Assembly (NCBI GenBank): GCA_050015275.1
Contig: JBEKBS010000012.1
Coordinates: forward strand, 75,165 to 139,164
Origin: DATKJS01 sp050015275
GTDB lineage: Bacteria > Acidobacteriota > Aminicenantia > Aminicenantales > Saccharicenantaceae
Direction: 5' to 3'
Length of the DNA: 64,000 nucleotides
The first letter of the stretch is position 1, and each line of letters begins with the position of its first letter. This document shows positions 9,104 to 16,830 of the stretch, piece after piece. The translations under genes and the position numbers were made by a program. The notes below the pieces were generated by a model. That model worked only from the letters and a program-made list of their open reading frames with translations, did no database searches and was not told where the DNA came from.

Positions 9104-9757
9104 TCATCTCTTCGGGGCCAGGCTCTTGGCCAGCTTGACGGCGGCCACTGCGTTCTCGGCATAGCCATCGGCACCCGCCTCGTCGGCCCACTTCTGGCTG
9201 GCCGGCGCCCCTCCCACGAGGACCTTGTATCTATTCCTGAGGTTCCTCTCCTTGAGGAGCCCGACCAACCGTTTCTGGTTGACCATCGTCGTCGTCAGCA
9301 GGGCGGACAGGCAGATGAAATCCGCGCCGACGGCCTCGGCCTTTTCGATGAACCTCTCGAGCTTGACGTCGGCGCCGAGGTCGAAGACCTCGAAGCCGCC
9401 GGCCTGGAGCATGGAGGACACGAGGTTCTTGCCGATGTCGTGGATGTCTCCCTCGATCGTGCCGATGACCACCTTTCCGCCCGTCCTGGCCTGGAGACGG
9501 GAGCGCTGGAGCTCGGGCTCGAGGACGGCCATGGCCGCCTTCATGGCCTCGGCGCTGGAGATGAGCTCGGGCAGGAAATATTCTCCCTGCTCCCACAGTT
9601 CTCCGACCCTCTGGATACCCGGAACATAGCCTTTTTCAATGACTTCGAGAAGGTCCAGGCCCGCCTTGACGGCCTCCCCGGCCAGCCGTCCGGCCCCCGC
9701 GCCGTCGCCCTCGACGATCGCCTCCCGCATCTGCAGGTAGTGCTCTTCCTTGTTCAT
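9104..9757 (-). CDS. Corrinoid (B12-binding) methyl-carrier protein, MttC/MtqC-like
   Basis: 217 residues, the usual size of methyltransferase corrinoid proteins. An N-terminal helical cap (about 1-88) contains the GYVPGIQRVGELWEQGEYFLPEL segment in two parts, typical of methionine-synthase cobalamin caps. The Rossmann-like B12 domain (about 92-217) has the lower-ligand motif DIHDIG with His106. It carries the methyl group between the MttB-family enzyme encoded 13 nt downstream and a methyl acceptor enzyme. Its start overlaps the stop of the homocysteine methyltransferase gene by 4 nt, so translation is probably coupled. Confidence 0.92.
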   Translation of the reverse strand: MNKEEHYLQMREAIVEGDGAGAGRLAGEAVKAGLDLLEVIEKGYVPGIQRVGELWEQGEYFLPELISSAEAMKAAMAVLEPELQRSRLQARTGGKVVIGTIEGDIHDIGKNLVSSMLQAGGFEVFDLGADVKLERFIEKAEAVGADFICLSALLTTTMVNQKRLVGLLKERNLRNRYKVLVGGAPASQKWADEAGADGYAENAVAAVKLAKSLAPKR

Positions 9758-10647
9758 GCCGTCCTCCTTGAGATCGATTCCGCCATGGCCTTGATGAAGG
9801 CCGGGTCCGTCCCGCAGCAGCCGCCGACGATATTGGCCCCGGCCCGGATGAGCTCCGGAACGAACCGGACATAGTCTTCGAGCCCTTGGGAATAGCCCAC
9901 CCGGCCGTCGCTCCCGACAACGGGCTGGCCCGCGTTGGCCTGGGCGATCAACGGCAGGATCGTCTCCTGCCGCATGGCCTTGACGAGGCCCGTCATCTGC
10001 TCGCTATTGAGAGTGCAGTTGGCTCCCACGGCCCTGGCGCCTTCCTTTTCGAGCTCCTTCAGGCACCGGGCGACAGTGTCGCCCATGCTGGTAAAGTACC
10101 CCCGGGGATTCGCGGAGAAGGTCATCGTGACGAAAACAGGCAGGCTGGAGGCCGCCCGCCGGGCTCCTCGGAGGGCGGAGAGGGCCTCGCGGAGGTCATA
10201 CTGGGTTTCGATGAGCAGAACATCCACCGCGCCGTCGGCAAGGGCCCCTGCCTGTTCGGCGAAGACGGACTCGAACTCCTCCTCCGTGAACTCGCCCAGG
10301 GGCTTGAGGAGCTTGCCGGTCGGCCCGATGCTCCCGGCCACGAACTTCCCGGGGGGCGCAACCTCCCGGGCGAGCCGGGCTGCGGTGCCATTCAGCTCGG
10401 CCGTCCGGCCCTCAAGCCCGTGGTGGGCAAGTTTGATCCGGCTCGCGCCGAAGCTGTTCGTGGAAACCATATCGGATCCGGCCAGGAAATAGTTCCGATG
10501 AATCTCCTGGACAACGTCGGGCCTCTCGATGTTCCACTCTTCGGGAAATTTCCCCTGGGGCAATCCGCGGGCCATGAGCTCCGTGCCCATGGCCCCGTCC
10601 AAGAGAACGGTCCTTTGACGGATCAGGTCCATTATCGAACGGCTCAT
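9754..10647 (-). CDS. Homocysteine S-methyltransferase (MetH N-terminal domain type)
   Basis: 297 residues corresponding to the homocysteine/zinc module of methionine synthase as a separate protein. Seen: LLDGAMGTEL near the start, STNSFGAS, the first zinc cysteine in VGANCTLN and the paired cysteines in GGCCGTDP near the C terminus. Known role of the module: activates homocysteine thiolate on zinc for methylation by methylcobalamin. I chose the second of two adjacent ATGs (10647) because it is 5 nt from GGAGGT; the other is at 10650. Both overlap the activator gene stop. No folate-binding domain is encoded nearby, so the methyl source is plausibly the adjacent MttB/corrinoid pair. Confidence 0.88.
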   Translation of the reverse strand: MSRSIMDLIRQRTVLLDGAMGTELMARGLPQGKFPEEWNIERPDVVQEIHRNYFLAGSDMVSTNSFGASRIKLAHHGLEGRTAELNGTAARLAREVAPPGKFVAGSIGPTGKLLKPLGEFTEEEFESVFAEQAGALADGAVDVLLIETQYDLREALSALRGARRAASSLPVFVTMTFSANPRGYFTSMGDTVARCLKELEKEGARAVGANCTLNSEQMTGLVKAMRQETILPLIAQANAGQPVVGSDGRVGYSQGLEDYVRFVPELIRAGANIVGGCCGTDPAFIKAMAESISRRTA

Positions 10648-12425
10648 CATCCACCTCCGGGGAAAGGGCCGAATTCCAGGCACCGGACAAACTCGTCCTG
10701 GAAATCCGGCCTCGCGGCCAGCGAAACATGGGTCACGCTTTTCGCCAGGGACCCGGCGGCCGCCCTCGCGGGAGCCGAAAGGAGGAGCTTGCGCGCCCCG
10801 GCCAGCGACGAGTTCCCAACGAACGTGATCTTTTTATCCGGGATCCCCGGCAGAAGGCCCAGGGCCTGGGCGTTGCGGATGTCGAGCGAGCTGCCGAAGG
10901 CACCGGCGACGTAAACGCTGTCCAACTCCTTCAGCCCCACCTGGAACTCCCGAAGCAACAGCCGGATCCCCGTCTTGATGGCGGCGGCGGCCAGCTGGAT
11001 CTCCCGGATGTCGTTCTGGGTCAGGCTGAGCTTATCGCCCAGCCGGAGTTTTTTCTCCGGCCCGGCGATCTTGCCATCGCGGCCGATGAGGCCGCGGGCC
11101 AGGCCGTGGGCCAGGACGTCGATGAGCCCCGTGCCGCAGAGGCCGTGGGGCGTCCCGCCGCCGATCGTCTGGAGCCGGAAGCCGTCCCGCCATTCGGCCC
11201 GGTGGACCGCGCCCTCGACTGCCAGCATGCCGCAGCTGATGCTCATCCCTTCGAAGGCCGGCCCCGCCGCCGTGGAAGTGGCGACGAACTGCGGGCCTTT
11301 CTTGAGGACGATCTCGCCGTTGGTCCCGATATCGATGAAGAGCGCGGTGCCCGGCTTATCGGCCAGGGCGCAGGCGGCCAGCCCGGCCGTGATGTCCCCG
11401 CCGACGAAGCTCTTGATATTGGGGACGATGAAGACCCTGGCCGCCGGATTGAGCTCGAGGCCGATCTCCGCGGCGGGGAAGGGCGGCACGAACGTGAAGA
11501 CCGCCTGGAAGGGGGAGAGGGCCAGCGGGTCCACGCTCACTCCGCAAAGCAAGTGGTTCATCGCCGTATTGCCGGAGATGACGGCCTCGTAGACGCGATC
11601 GGTCGGGACGCCGCTTTTTTCCGACAATTCGCGGGCGAGCGTGTTCAGGAGATGGGTGATGGACTTTCTCAGGCGCTTGAGATTGTCCGGCGATTGGAAG
11701 GCGAAGCTGATCCTCGAAACGACGTCAGCGCCGTAGGAGGCCTGGCTGTTGAGGGCCGAGGCCCGGCCGGCGCTTTTTCCGGTGATGAGGTCGACGAGCT
11801 CGACGACGACGGTGCTCGTGCCGATGTCCACGGCCAGCCCGAACGTCTGCGCAGACGTGTCGCCGGGCTCGATATCAAGGGCCTCCAGTTCGCCGTAGAG
11901 GACGGCCGTGACCGTCCGAGGCGAGCCCTGGTCCAACTCCTTGAGGCCCCTCAGGGCCGGAAGAGGGAAGCCCAAACCGGGCGCCCCGAGAAGTGACTCC
12001 AGGCTTTCCGTCACGGCCGCAGGGGCTGAGAGCGGGGGCCTTTCGAGGGTCACGGCGAGTTTCCTGACTTGGGGGTCAAGGGCGACAGGCAGAGAAAGGC
12101 CGGTCTCGAGGACGGCCACTTTGCCCAAGCGCGATTCCGGGAGGATTTCCACGACCATGTCGCCCCGAACGGCGAACCGGCAGGCCAGCCGGTGGTCGGG
12201 GCCGAGGCCCCTTTTATCGAGGACGGCCCTTTCGGGGGCCTCGAGGAGGGGCAGGAGCCCCGCCCGGATCCGGACGGCGCACTTCCCGCAGACCCCGCGC
12301 TTGTGGCAATAGAGGCTGACCGGAATGCCGGCCGTCGCCAGGGCGTCGGCCAGGAGCTCCCCGGCCCGGACCCGGATCTTGGTCCCGTCAGGGAGGATCT
12401 CGAGGGTATTAGTCACGTCGGTCAT
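10647..12425 (-). CDS. RACo/RamA-type reductive activator of corrinoid proteins (2Fe-2S ferredoxin + ASKHA ATPase)
   Basis: 592 residues. The N-terminal plant-type ferredoxin domain shows the cluster cysteines in YCHKRGVCGKC (about 39-49) and a fourth in LACRF near residue 82. The rest is the DUF4445/ASKHA fold, with phosphate-binding motifs VDIGTSTVVVEL (~193) and FIDIGTNGEI (~365). Such proteins use ATP to drive re-reduction of inactive cob(II)alamin to cob(I)alamin. Gene order (activator, homocysteine methyltransferase, corrinoid protein, MttB) indicates it services the corrinoid protein at 9104. The presence of a RACo-type activator instead of the SAM-dependent MetH reactivation domain fits an anaerobe. 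Confidence 0.9.
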   Translation of the reverse strand: MTDVTNTLEILPDGTKIRVRAGELLADALATAGIPVSLYCHKRGVCGKCAVRIRAGLLPLLEAPERAVLDKRGLGPDHRLACRFAVRGDMVVEILPESRLGKVAVLETGLSLPVALDPQVRKLAVTLERPPLSAPAAVTESLESLLGAPGLGFPLPALRGLKELDQGSPRTVTAVLYGELEALDIEPGDTSAQTFGLAVDIGTSTVVVELVDLITGKSAGRASALNSQASYGADVVSRISFAFQSPDNLKRLRKSITHLLNTLARELSEKSGVPTDRVYEAVISGNTAMNHLLCGVSVDPLALSPFQAVFTFVPPFPAAEIGLELNPAARVFIVPNIKSFVGGDITAGLAACALADKPGTALFIDIGTNGEIVLKKGPQFVATSTAAGPAFEGMSISCGMLAVEGAVHRAEWRDGFRLQTIGGGTPHGLCGTGLIDVLAHGLARGLIGRDGKIAGPEKKLRLGDKLSLTQNDIREIQLAAAAIKTGIRLLLREFQVGLKELDSVYVAGAFGSSLDIRNAQALGLLPGIPDKKITFVGNSSLAGARKLLLSAPARAAAGSLAKSVTHVSLAARPDFQDEFVRCLEFGPFPGGG

Positions 12426-12478
12426 CTTCTTCAGCCGGCCACAAGAAGCTTCATTTTAAACCAAATCCCCGGCCATGC

Positions 12479-13891
12479 CTATCCTTTTTTGCGGTCCCCG
12501 CCGCCCGCGGGAGGACGCCTTCTCCAGATCAGGAAGGCCGGCAGGCCGGCCCCGAGCAGGGCCAGGCCCGCCGCGGACTTCAGGGGCTGGGCAGAGAGGA
12601 TGTTGACGAAGATCGCCAGGCATATTACTACAAATACCATAGGAATAATAGGATATCCCCACGCCCGGTAGGGACGGCTCGCTTCGGGGCGCCGCCGGCG
12701 GAGGACGATGACGGCCAGGCCCGTCGCCGCGAAGAAAACGAGCAGGGCGAAAACCATGTATTCGTACAGCGATTGGTATCCCCCAGACAGGCAGAGCACG
12801 GCGGACCAGGCGGCCTGGCCCCAGAGGGCGCGCGTCGGGACTCTGGTGCGCGGGCTGAGCCGGGCCATGGACCGGAAAAAGCTCCCGTCCCTGGCCATGG
12901 CGTAATAGACCCGCGGCCCGAAAAGCAGGTTGGCGTTCAGGCAGCCGAAGACCGAGATCATGATCACGGCCGCAATCGCCGTTCCCGCGCCGCCGCCGAA
13001 GAGAGCCGTCGTGACGAGCTCCCCGACCCGCACGACCCCCTTCATCTTCTCCAGCGGAAGGGCCAGAAGGTAGACAAGGTTGATCGAGACATATAAAACG
13101 ATGACCCCGACGACGCCGAGGGCCAGCCCCCGAGGGATGTTTTTCTCCGGGTCCCGGATCTCTTCGGCCGTGCAGTTGACGGAATACCAGCCGTCATACG
13201 TCCAAAAAACCGCGACCAGAGCCAGGCCGAGCGGTTTCAGGACGCCCGGAAACCTCAGCCCTGCGGGGAAAAGAGGGTGGAAGTTCGTCCCGCCCGCCTT
13301 GGTCCCGAAAACGAGCCCCAGGACGACGAGCGCCCCGACCGCCCCGATCCGGAAGACGGTCAAGAGGTTCTGGACGACGACGCCGGCCCGGATCCCGAGC
13401 GAGTTGATGGCGGTCAAGACGACGATGGAGGCGGCGGCGACCACCTGCCCGGCCGACAGGGAATATGAAAGCCCAAAGGCCGAAAACTGGGCGACTTTGA
13501 CCCCCATGGAGAGTGAGGGAACGAAGGAGCCGAAGAATTCGGCGAACCCCACGGCCAGCGCGGCTAGCCCGCCGCACATGATGAACCCGAAAAAGCCCCA
13601 GCCGAAGAGGAAGGCTGCGCCCGGGCCGTAAGCCTCCCGGAGGTAGACATATTGACCCCCGGCCTTCGGGTACATCGCTCCGAGCTCGGCGAACGAGAGC
13701 GCCCCGCAGAGCGTGACGAGGCCTCCGGCCAGCCAAACGACGAGGAGGAGGCCGGGGGAGGGGAGGCCGGCCGCGATCAAGCCCGGCGTCATGAAGATCC
13801 CCGACCCGATGACGGCACCGACGACGAGGAAGGCCGTGTCCATGAGGTTCAGCCGCCTGAGGAATTTTGGTTCGATTGTTTCCGGGCTCAT
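12479..13891 (-). CDS. APC-superfamily amino acid permease
   Basis: 470 residues with about 12 transmembrane helices. The first helix carries the family signature VVGAVIGSGIFMTPG (about 23-37), and the AELGAMYPKAGGQYVY segment follows near residue 70. This is the LAT/amino-acid exchanger-like group (YfnA/SteT-type). It lies 53 nt upstream of the corrinoid cluster on the same strand, so it could be its first gene; import of a methylated amine or an amino acid is possible, but the substrate cannot be read from sequence. Confidence 0.85.
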   Translation of the reverse strand: MSPETIEPKFLRRLNLMDTAFLVVGAVIGSGIFMTPGLIAAGLPSPGLLLVVWLAGGLVTLCGALSFAELGAMYPKAGGQYVYLREAYGPGAAFLFGWGFFGFIMCGGLAALAVGFAEFFGSFVPSLSMGVKVAQFSAFGLSYSLSAGQVVAAASIVVLTAINSLGIRAGVVVQNLLTVFRIGAVGALVVLGLVFGTKAGGTNFHPLFPAGLRFPGVLKPLGLALVAVFWTYDGWYSVNCTAEEIRDPEKNIPRGLALGVVGVIVLYVSINLVYLLALPLEKMKGVVRVGELVTTALFGGGAGTAIAAVIMISVFGCLNANLLFGPRVYYAMARDGSFFRSMARLSPRTRVPTRALWGQAAWSAVLCLSGGYQSLYEYMVFALLVFFAATGLAVIVLRRRRPEASRPYRAWGYPIIPMVFVVICLAIFVNILSAQPLKSAAGLALLGAGLPAFLIWRRRPPAGGGDRKKG

Positions 13892-14766
13892 GGTCTCGGC
13901 CAGGCCCCATTGTACGGGATTTAGAGGATCAAGCGTGAGGAATATTTTTGTAATGCCGAAAGATACCGAGAGAGACAGTTACCCGAGCGCGATCAAAGGG
14001 ATCGACCCATCCCCCCCCCCAGCCAAAGTTTCTCGCGGAATGATACGATGGAAAATCAACGTAAAATCCTATTGGCCCTTTATCATACTGATCACAAATC
14101 CACTTATATCATTTAATATCAATGATTTATAATATTTTTTGCGGCTTGCCCTTATTCAAAACGCTGTTTGCTGCACCCTGCCTTTTTCACGCATTCTTAT
14201 TTTGCCGTCTCTCCGGATTGCCCCTTTTCTATCTCGAACCCAACTGTTTAACCTGCCGTCTAACCGCAGATTTCCTGATCAAGAGCACCAAGCTTCCATG
14301 ATAGAGGATTGCGGTTATTCTTGGATCGGGCTTTGGCCTATTTATTTTCGAACTGGGGCTTTCAATTCGGCCTTTTTTTCGTTCGCTTCCAATTGATACA
14401 TAAAACGCTTCCACTCGTCCTCCGCCGGACGCCCCTCAGCGATTTTCGCAAATCATTTTCTGCAAACCCGCGTACCTACTTAGCTTTTCTTTTTTTTCAA
14501 TTCACTCGTGTCGACGAAATCTCTTTATTGTCGTTCCTAATCCCACAAGTTTTTCCCCACGACCCCAATCCCGTCTCTACGATACTGCTAAACTCCTTAT
14601 GACCGGATTCCGGACACACATTTATTCATTTGTATTCAAATAGTTACAATAAATGTCGGCGTGCCGACATTATTCTATTCCCGCGACGATAATTCGCTTG
14701 CATTCCGGCCCCTCTTTCGTTATAAATGTACTCTCGAATCAATCCGTCCTGGAGGGAGAGAGGCCG
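13892..14766. other. 875-bp AT-rich intergenic region upstream of parA
   Basis: The region is markedly AT-richer than its surroundings, with runs such as the ATTTAATATC and TTATAATATTTTTT stretches around 14110-14140. Short ORFs in it (for example 14139-14396) have no ribosome-binding site or recognisable protein features, and I judge them not to be genes. It contains a 10-C homopolymer at 14011-14020 and a 20-bp palindrome at 14652-14671. I see no good DnaA-box cluster here, only isolated weak matches. Candidate roles are promoter and partition-site region for parAB, or part of the replication origin. Confidence 0.5.
14652..14671. repeat. 20-bp palindrome (9-bp arms) upstream of parA
   Basis: AATGTCGGC-GT-GCCGACATT, perfect inverted repeat with a 2-bp centre, 95 bp before the parA start. 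It does not match the widely conserved parS consensus (TGTTTCACGTGAAACA-like). It may be a ParB or ParA operator, a divergent partition site, or the binding site of an unrelated repressor. Only half sites of it were noticed elsewhere in the window. Confidence 0.55.
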
Positions 14767-15531
14767 GTGATCATTGCTATCACGAACCAGAAAGGCGGAG
14801 TAGGGAAAACTACGACATCGATCAATATCTCTTCTGCTTTGGCTTTGATGGGAAAGAAGGTCCTCCTCATTGATATGGACCCTCAGGCTCACAGCACGAT
14901 TTCGACCGTGGCCGATCCGTCGAACTATGAAAAATCGCTCTATGATGTCCTGATGAATAAGCATGAGAAGATGGACAACATCATCGTCCGTTCGACAGTG
15001 CCGGGCCTGGACCTGGCTATCGCAAAGATTTCCATGGCCAAGCTGGAACCATCGCTTCTCGGGGAGATCGACGGTCATTTCCGGCTGAAGGATGCCCTCG
15101 AATCCACCAAACACAAATACCAGTTCATCTTAATCGACACGCCGCCGACACTGGGCTTGATCACCATGAACGCGCTCGTTGCGGCCTCGGCCATCCTGAT
15201 CCCCATCCAATCCTCATATCTGGCCCTCGAAGGAACGGATGACCTTTTGGAAACGATCGAGAAGGTCCGCCGGATCGCCAACCCCGGCCTTAAGATCATC
15301 GGGGTCCTGGTCACGCTTCACGACAGGAGAACTAACCTCGGGAGGGACGTGGTGGAGAGGATCCGCCGCGTCTTCGGAAAGAAGGTCTTCAAGACCTTTA
15401 TCTCGAAGAGTGTCAAGCTCGAAGAAAGCCCGGCCTATAAGGAATCGATCTTTACATATGCTCCCGAATCCGTCGGGGCGGAACAATACCGAAAAGTCGC
15501 CGAGGAGATATTGGAACGTGCAAAAAGCTAA
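14767..15531 (+). CDS. parA: Chromosome partitioning ATPase ParA (Soj)
   Basis: 254 residues from a GTG at 14767, chosen because the deviant Walker A motif KGGVGKTT then lies at residues ~10-17 as in Soj/ParA, and GGAGGGAGAG precedes it. The frame extends upstream to 14653 without a plausible site. Walker A' DMDPQAH is near residue 40 and the Walker B-like IDTPPTLG near 120. The protein binds DNA nonspecifically as an ATP dimer and segregates ParB-parS complexes. parB follows with a 14-nt overlap. Confidence 0.93.
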   Translation: MIIAITNQKGGVGKTTTSINISSALALMGKKVLLIDMDPQAHSTISTVADPSNYEKSLYDVLMNKHEKMDNIIVRSTVPGLDLAIAKISMAKLEPSLLGEIDGHFRLKDALESTKHKYQFILIDTPPTLGLITMNALVAASAILIPIQSSYLALEGTDDLLETIEKVRRIANPGLKIIGVLVTLHDRRTNLGRDVVERIRRVFGKKVFKTFISKSVKLEESPAYKESIFTYAPESVGAEQYRKVAEEILERAKS

Positions 15532-16357
15532 GCGGTCCGGTCTTCCTGAAACCGTTACGATGAGGCATGATGGCCACTTTGTCGACCTGCTCTCGTCCAG
15601 GTCCATGGGGCCCCGCATTCGGATGATCGCGCTCGAGCATATCGACCCGAACCCCCATCAAGCCCGGACCGAGCTCGGCAATATCCAGGAGCTTATGGAC
15701 TCCATTCGGAGCAAAGGCATCCTCGAGCCTATCCTTGTCCGGTCCAAAGGTAGCAGGTTCGAGATCATCGCCGGGGAGCGCAGGTTCATGGCTGCCAGGA
15801 ACATCGACCTCAAGGAGATCCCGTGCATCGAGATGGACGTCGAAGAAAACGAAGCCATGGAGATCGCCCTCATCGAGAACCTCCAGCGGAAGGACCTCGA
15901 CCTTTTCGAGGAAGCCGACGGGCTCCAGTCCCTGATCGACCTTTATGGGTATCACCATCAGCAGGTCTCCGAGAAGATCGGAAAAGCCCGCTCGACGATC
16001 ACCGAAATCCTGTCGATCACGAGGATCCCCGCGTCCGTCCGCGAGATCATCAAGTCCTCGGGAGCCTTCAGCCGGGGCACGATCATCGAGGTCGCCAAAC
16101 AGAAAACCGACGAAGACATGCAAAAGCTCGTCAAAGAGATCGTCGATCGCCATCTGACCAGAGAAGATACCCGCGATCTTTCCAAGCACCTCAAAGGCAA
16201 GACGAAGAAACTCAAATATTATGTCTATAATTTTGTCCCCGATGACACGGACAATTTCAGATTGAGGCTCGAGTTCAAAAAGCAATCGATCTCAAAGACC
16301 GATATCATCGAGGTCCTCGAGGACATCATCCGCAGGCTGAAAGCCAAAGCAGGATAA
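15518..16357 (+). CDS. parB: Chromosome partitioning protein ParB (Spo0J)
   Basis: 279 residues if it starts at the GTG at 15518 inside the parA end (GGAG 10 nt upstream); an ATG at 15560 is the alternative. The CTPase/N-terminal domain contains NPHQAR (box near residue 45) and the C-box AGERRFMAAR (~85). The helix-turn-helix region SEKIGKARSTITEIL is near residue 150. The C-terminal ~80 residues are charged and should form the dimerisation domain. Length and motifs fit chromosomal rather than plasmid ParB. Adjacent AT-rich gaps and DnaA-like boxes suggest proximity to the replication origin. Confidence 0.93.
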   Translation: MQKAKRSGLPETVTMRHDGHFVDLLSSRSMGPRIRMIALEHIDPNPHQARTELGNIQELMDSIRSKGILEPILVRSKGSRFEIIAGERRFMAARNIDLKEIPCIEMDVEENEAMEIALIENLQRKDLDLFEEADGLQSLIDLYGYHHQQVSEKIGKARSTITEILSITRIPASVREIIKSSGAFSRGTIIEVAKQKTDEDMQKLVKEIVDRHLTREDTRDLSKHLKGKTKKLKYYVYNFVPDDTDNFRLRLEFKKQSISKTDIIEVLEDIIRRLKAKAG

Positions 16358-16770
16358 GCGCCTCGGAGGGGATCTTTCTCTTATACGATCCGTTAAAGAA
16401 AGCGCCCGGGACACGCTTCATATGGGGAAAAGCGATGGGTTCGTGCGCTCTTATGGTGCCCCTGGGCAATTCCGGATATTAGTTGACATAATAATTCTTA
16501 TGCGACTCATTTTGCGGGGCCCCATTAATTATTTCCTCTACAGCCATTTATAATTCTCCACACCCTGTGGATATCCCTGCTGAACAATCCTTGTGCATTT
16601 GTGGAAATACCCGCCAGCTTTTTCTTGATCAGCGCTAGCCCACCTCTTGATCACGGCGCTATAAGGATATTTTTTATCTGGCCCACCACGTATCTCGACT
16701 GTTCCTCATCTGACCCTGCCCTGAAACCATTCCTGGCTTATCGTTGCCCCCCAAAATCGATTTTTTGGCC
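16358..16770. other. AT-rich gap with a cluster of DnaA-box-like 9-mers (candidate oriC)
   Basis: Between parB and rho. Three DnaA-box-like sites fall within 55 bp: TTCTCCACA at 16554-16562 (one mismatch to TTATCCACA), TGTGGATAT at 16566-16574 (reverse orientation, one mismatch) and TGTGGAAAT at 16600-16608 (reverse, two mismatches). AT-rich blocks such as ATTAATTATTTCCTC (from 16524) and GGATATTTTTTATC (from 16665) flank them and could serve as unwinding elements. A TTGACA at 16493 has no convincing -10 at the right distance. No gene is visible in the gap. Confidence 0.45.
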
Positions 16771-16810
16771 AAAAAAAAGGCCGGCCACGGTCGTCTCCGC
16801 CGCGCCGGCC
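16771..16810 (-). terminator. Factor-independent terminator of rho
   Basis: On the minus strand, just after the rho stop, arms GGCCGGC (16804-16810 side) and GCCGGCC (16779-16785) close a stem of at least 7 bp, which is followed at once by eight Ts (complement of A8 at 16771-16778). Confidence 0.8.
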
Positions 16811-16830
16811 CGTTCCCGGTCTCTTGGGAC

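Noticed and set aside
14011..14020. Run of ten C as a phase-variation tract
   Set aside because: It lies in a noncoding gap with no gene whose reading frame or promoter it would switch.
14139..14396. 85-codon ORF upstream of parA
   Set aside because: No ribosome-binding site, low-complexity AT-rich region, atypical composition; not treated as a gene.
13892..14766. Canonical parS (TGTTTCACGTGAAACA-like) near parAB
   Set aside because: No match was found by eye in the gaps flanking parAB; only the unrelated palindrome at 14652-14671.
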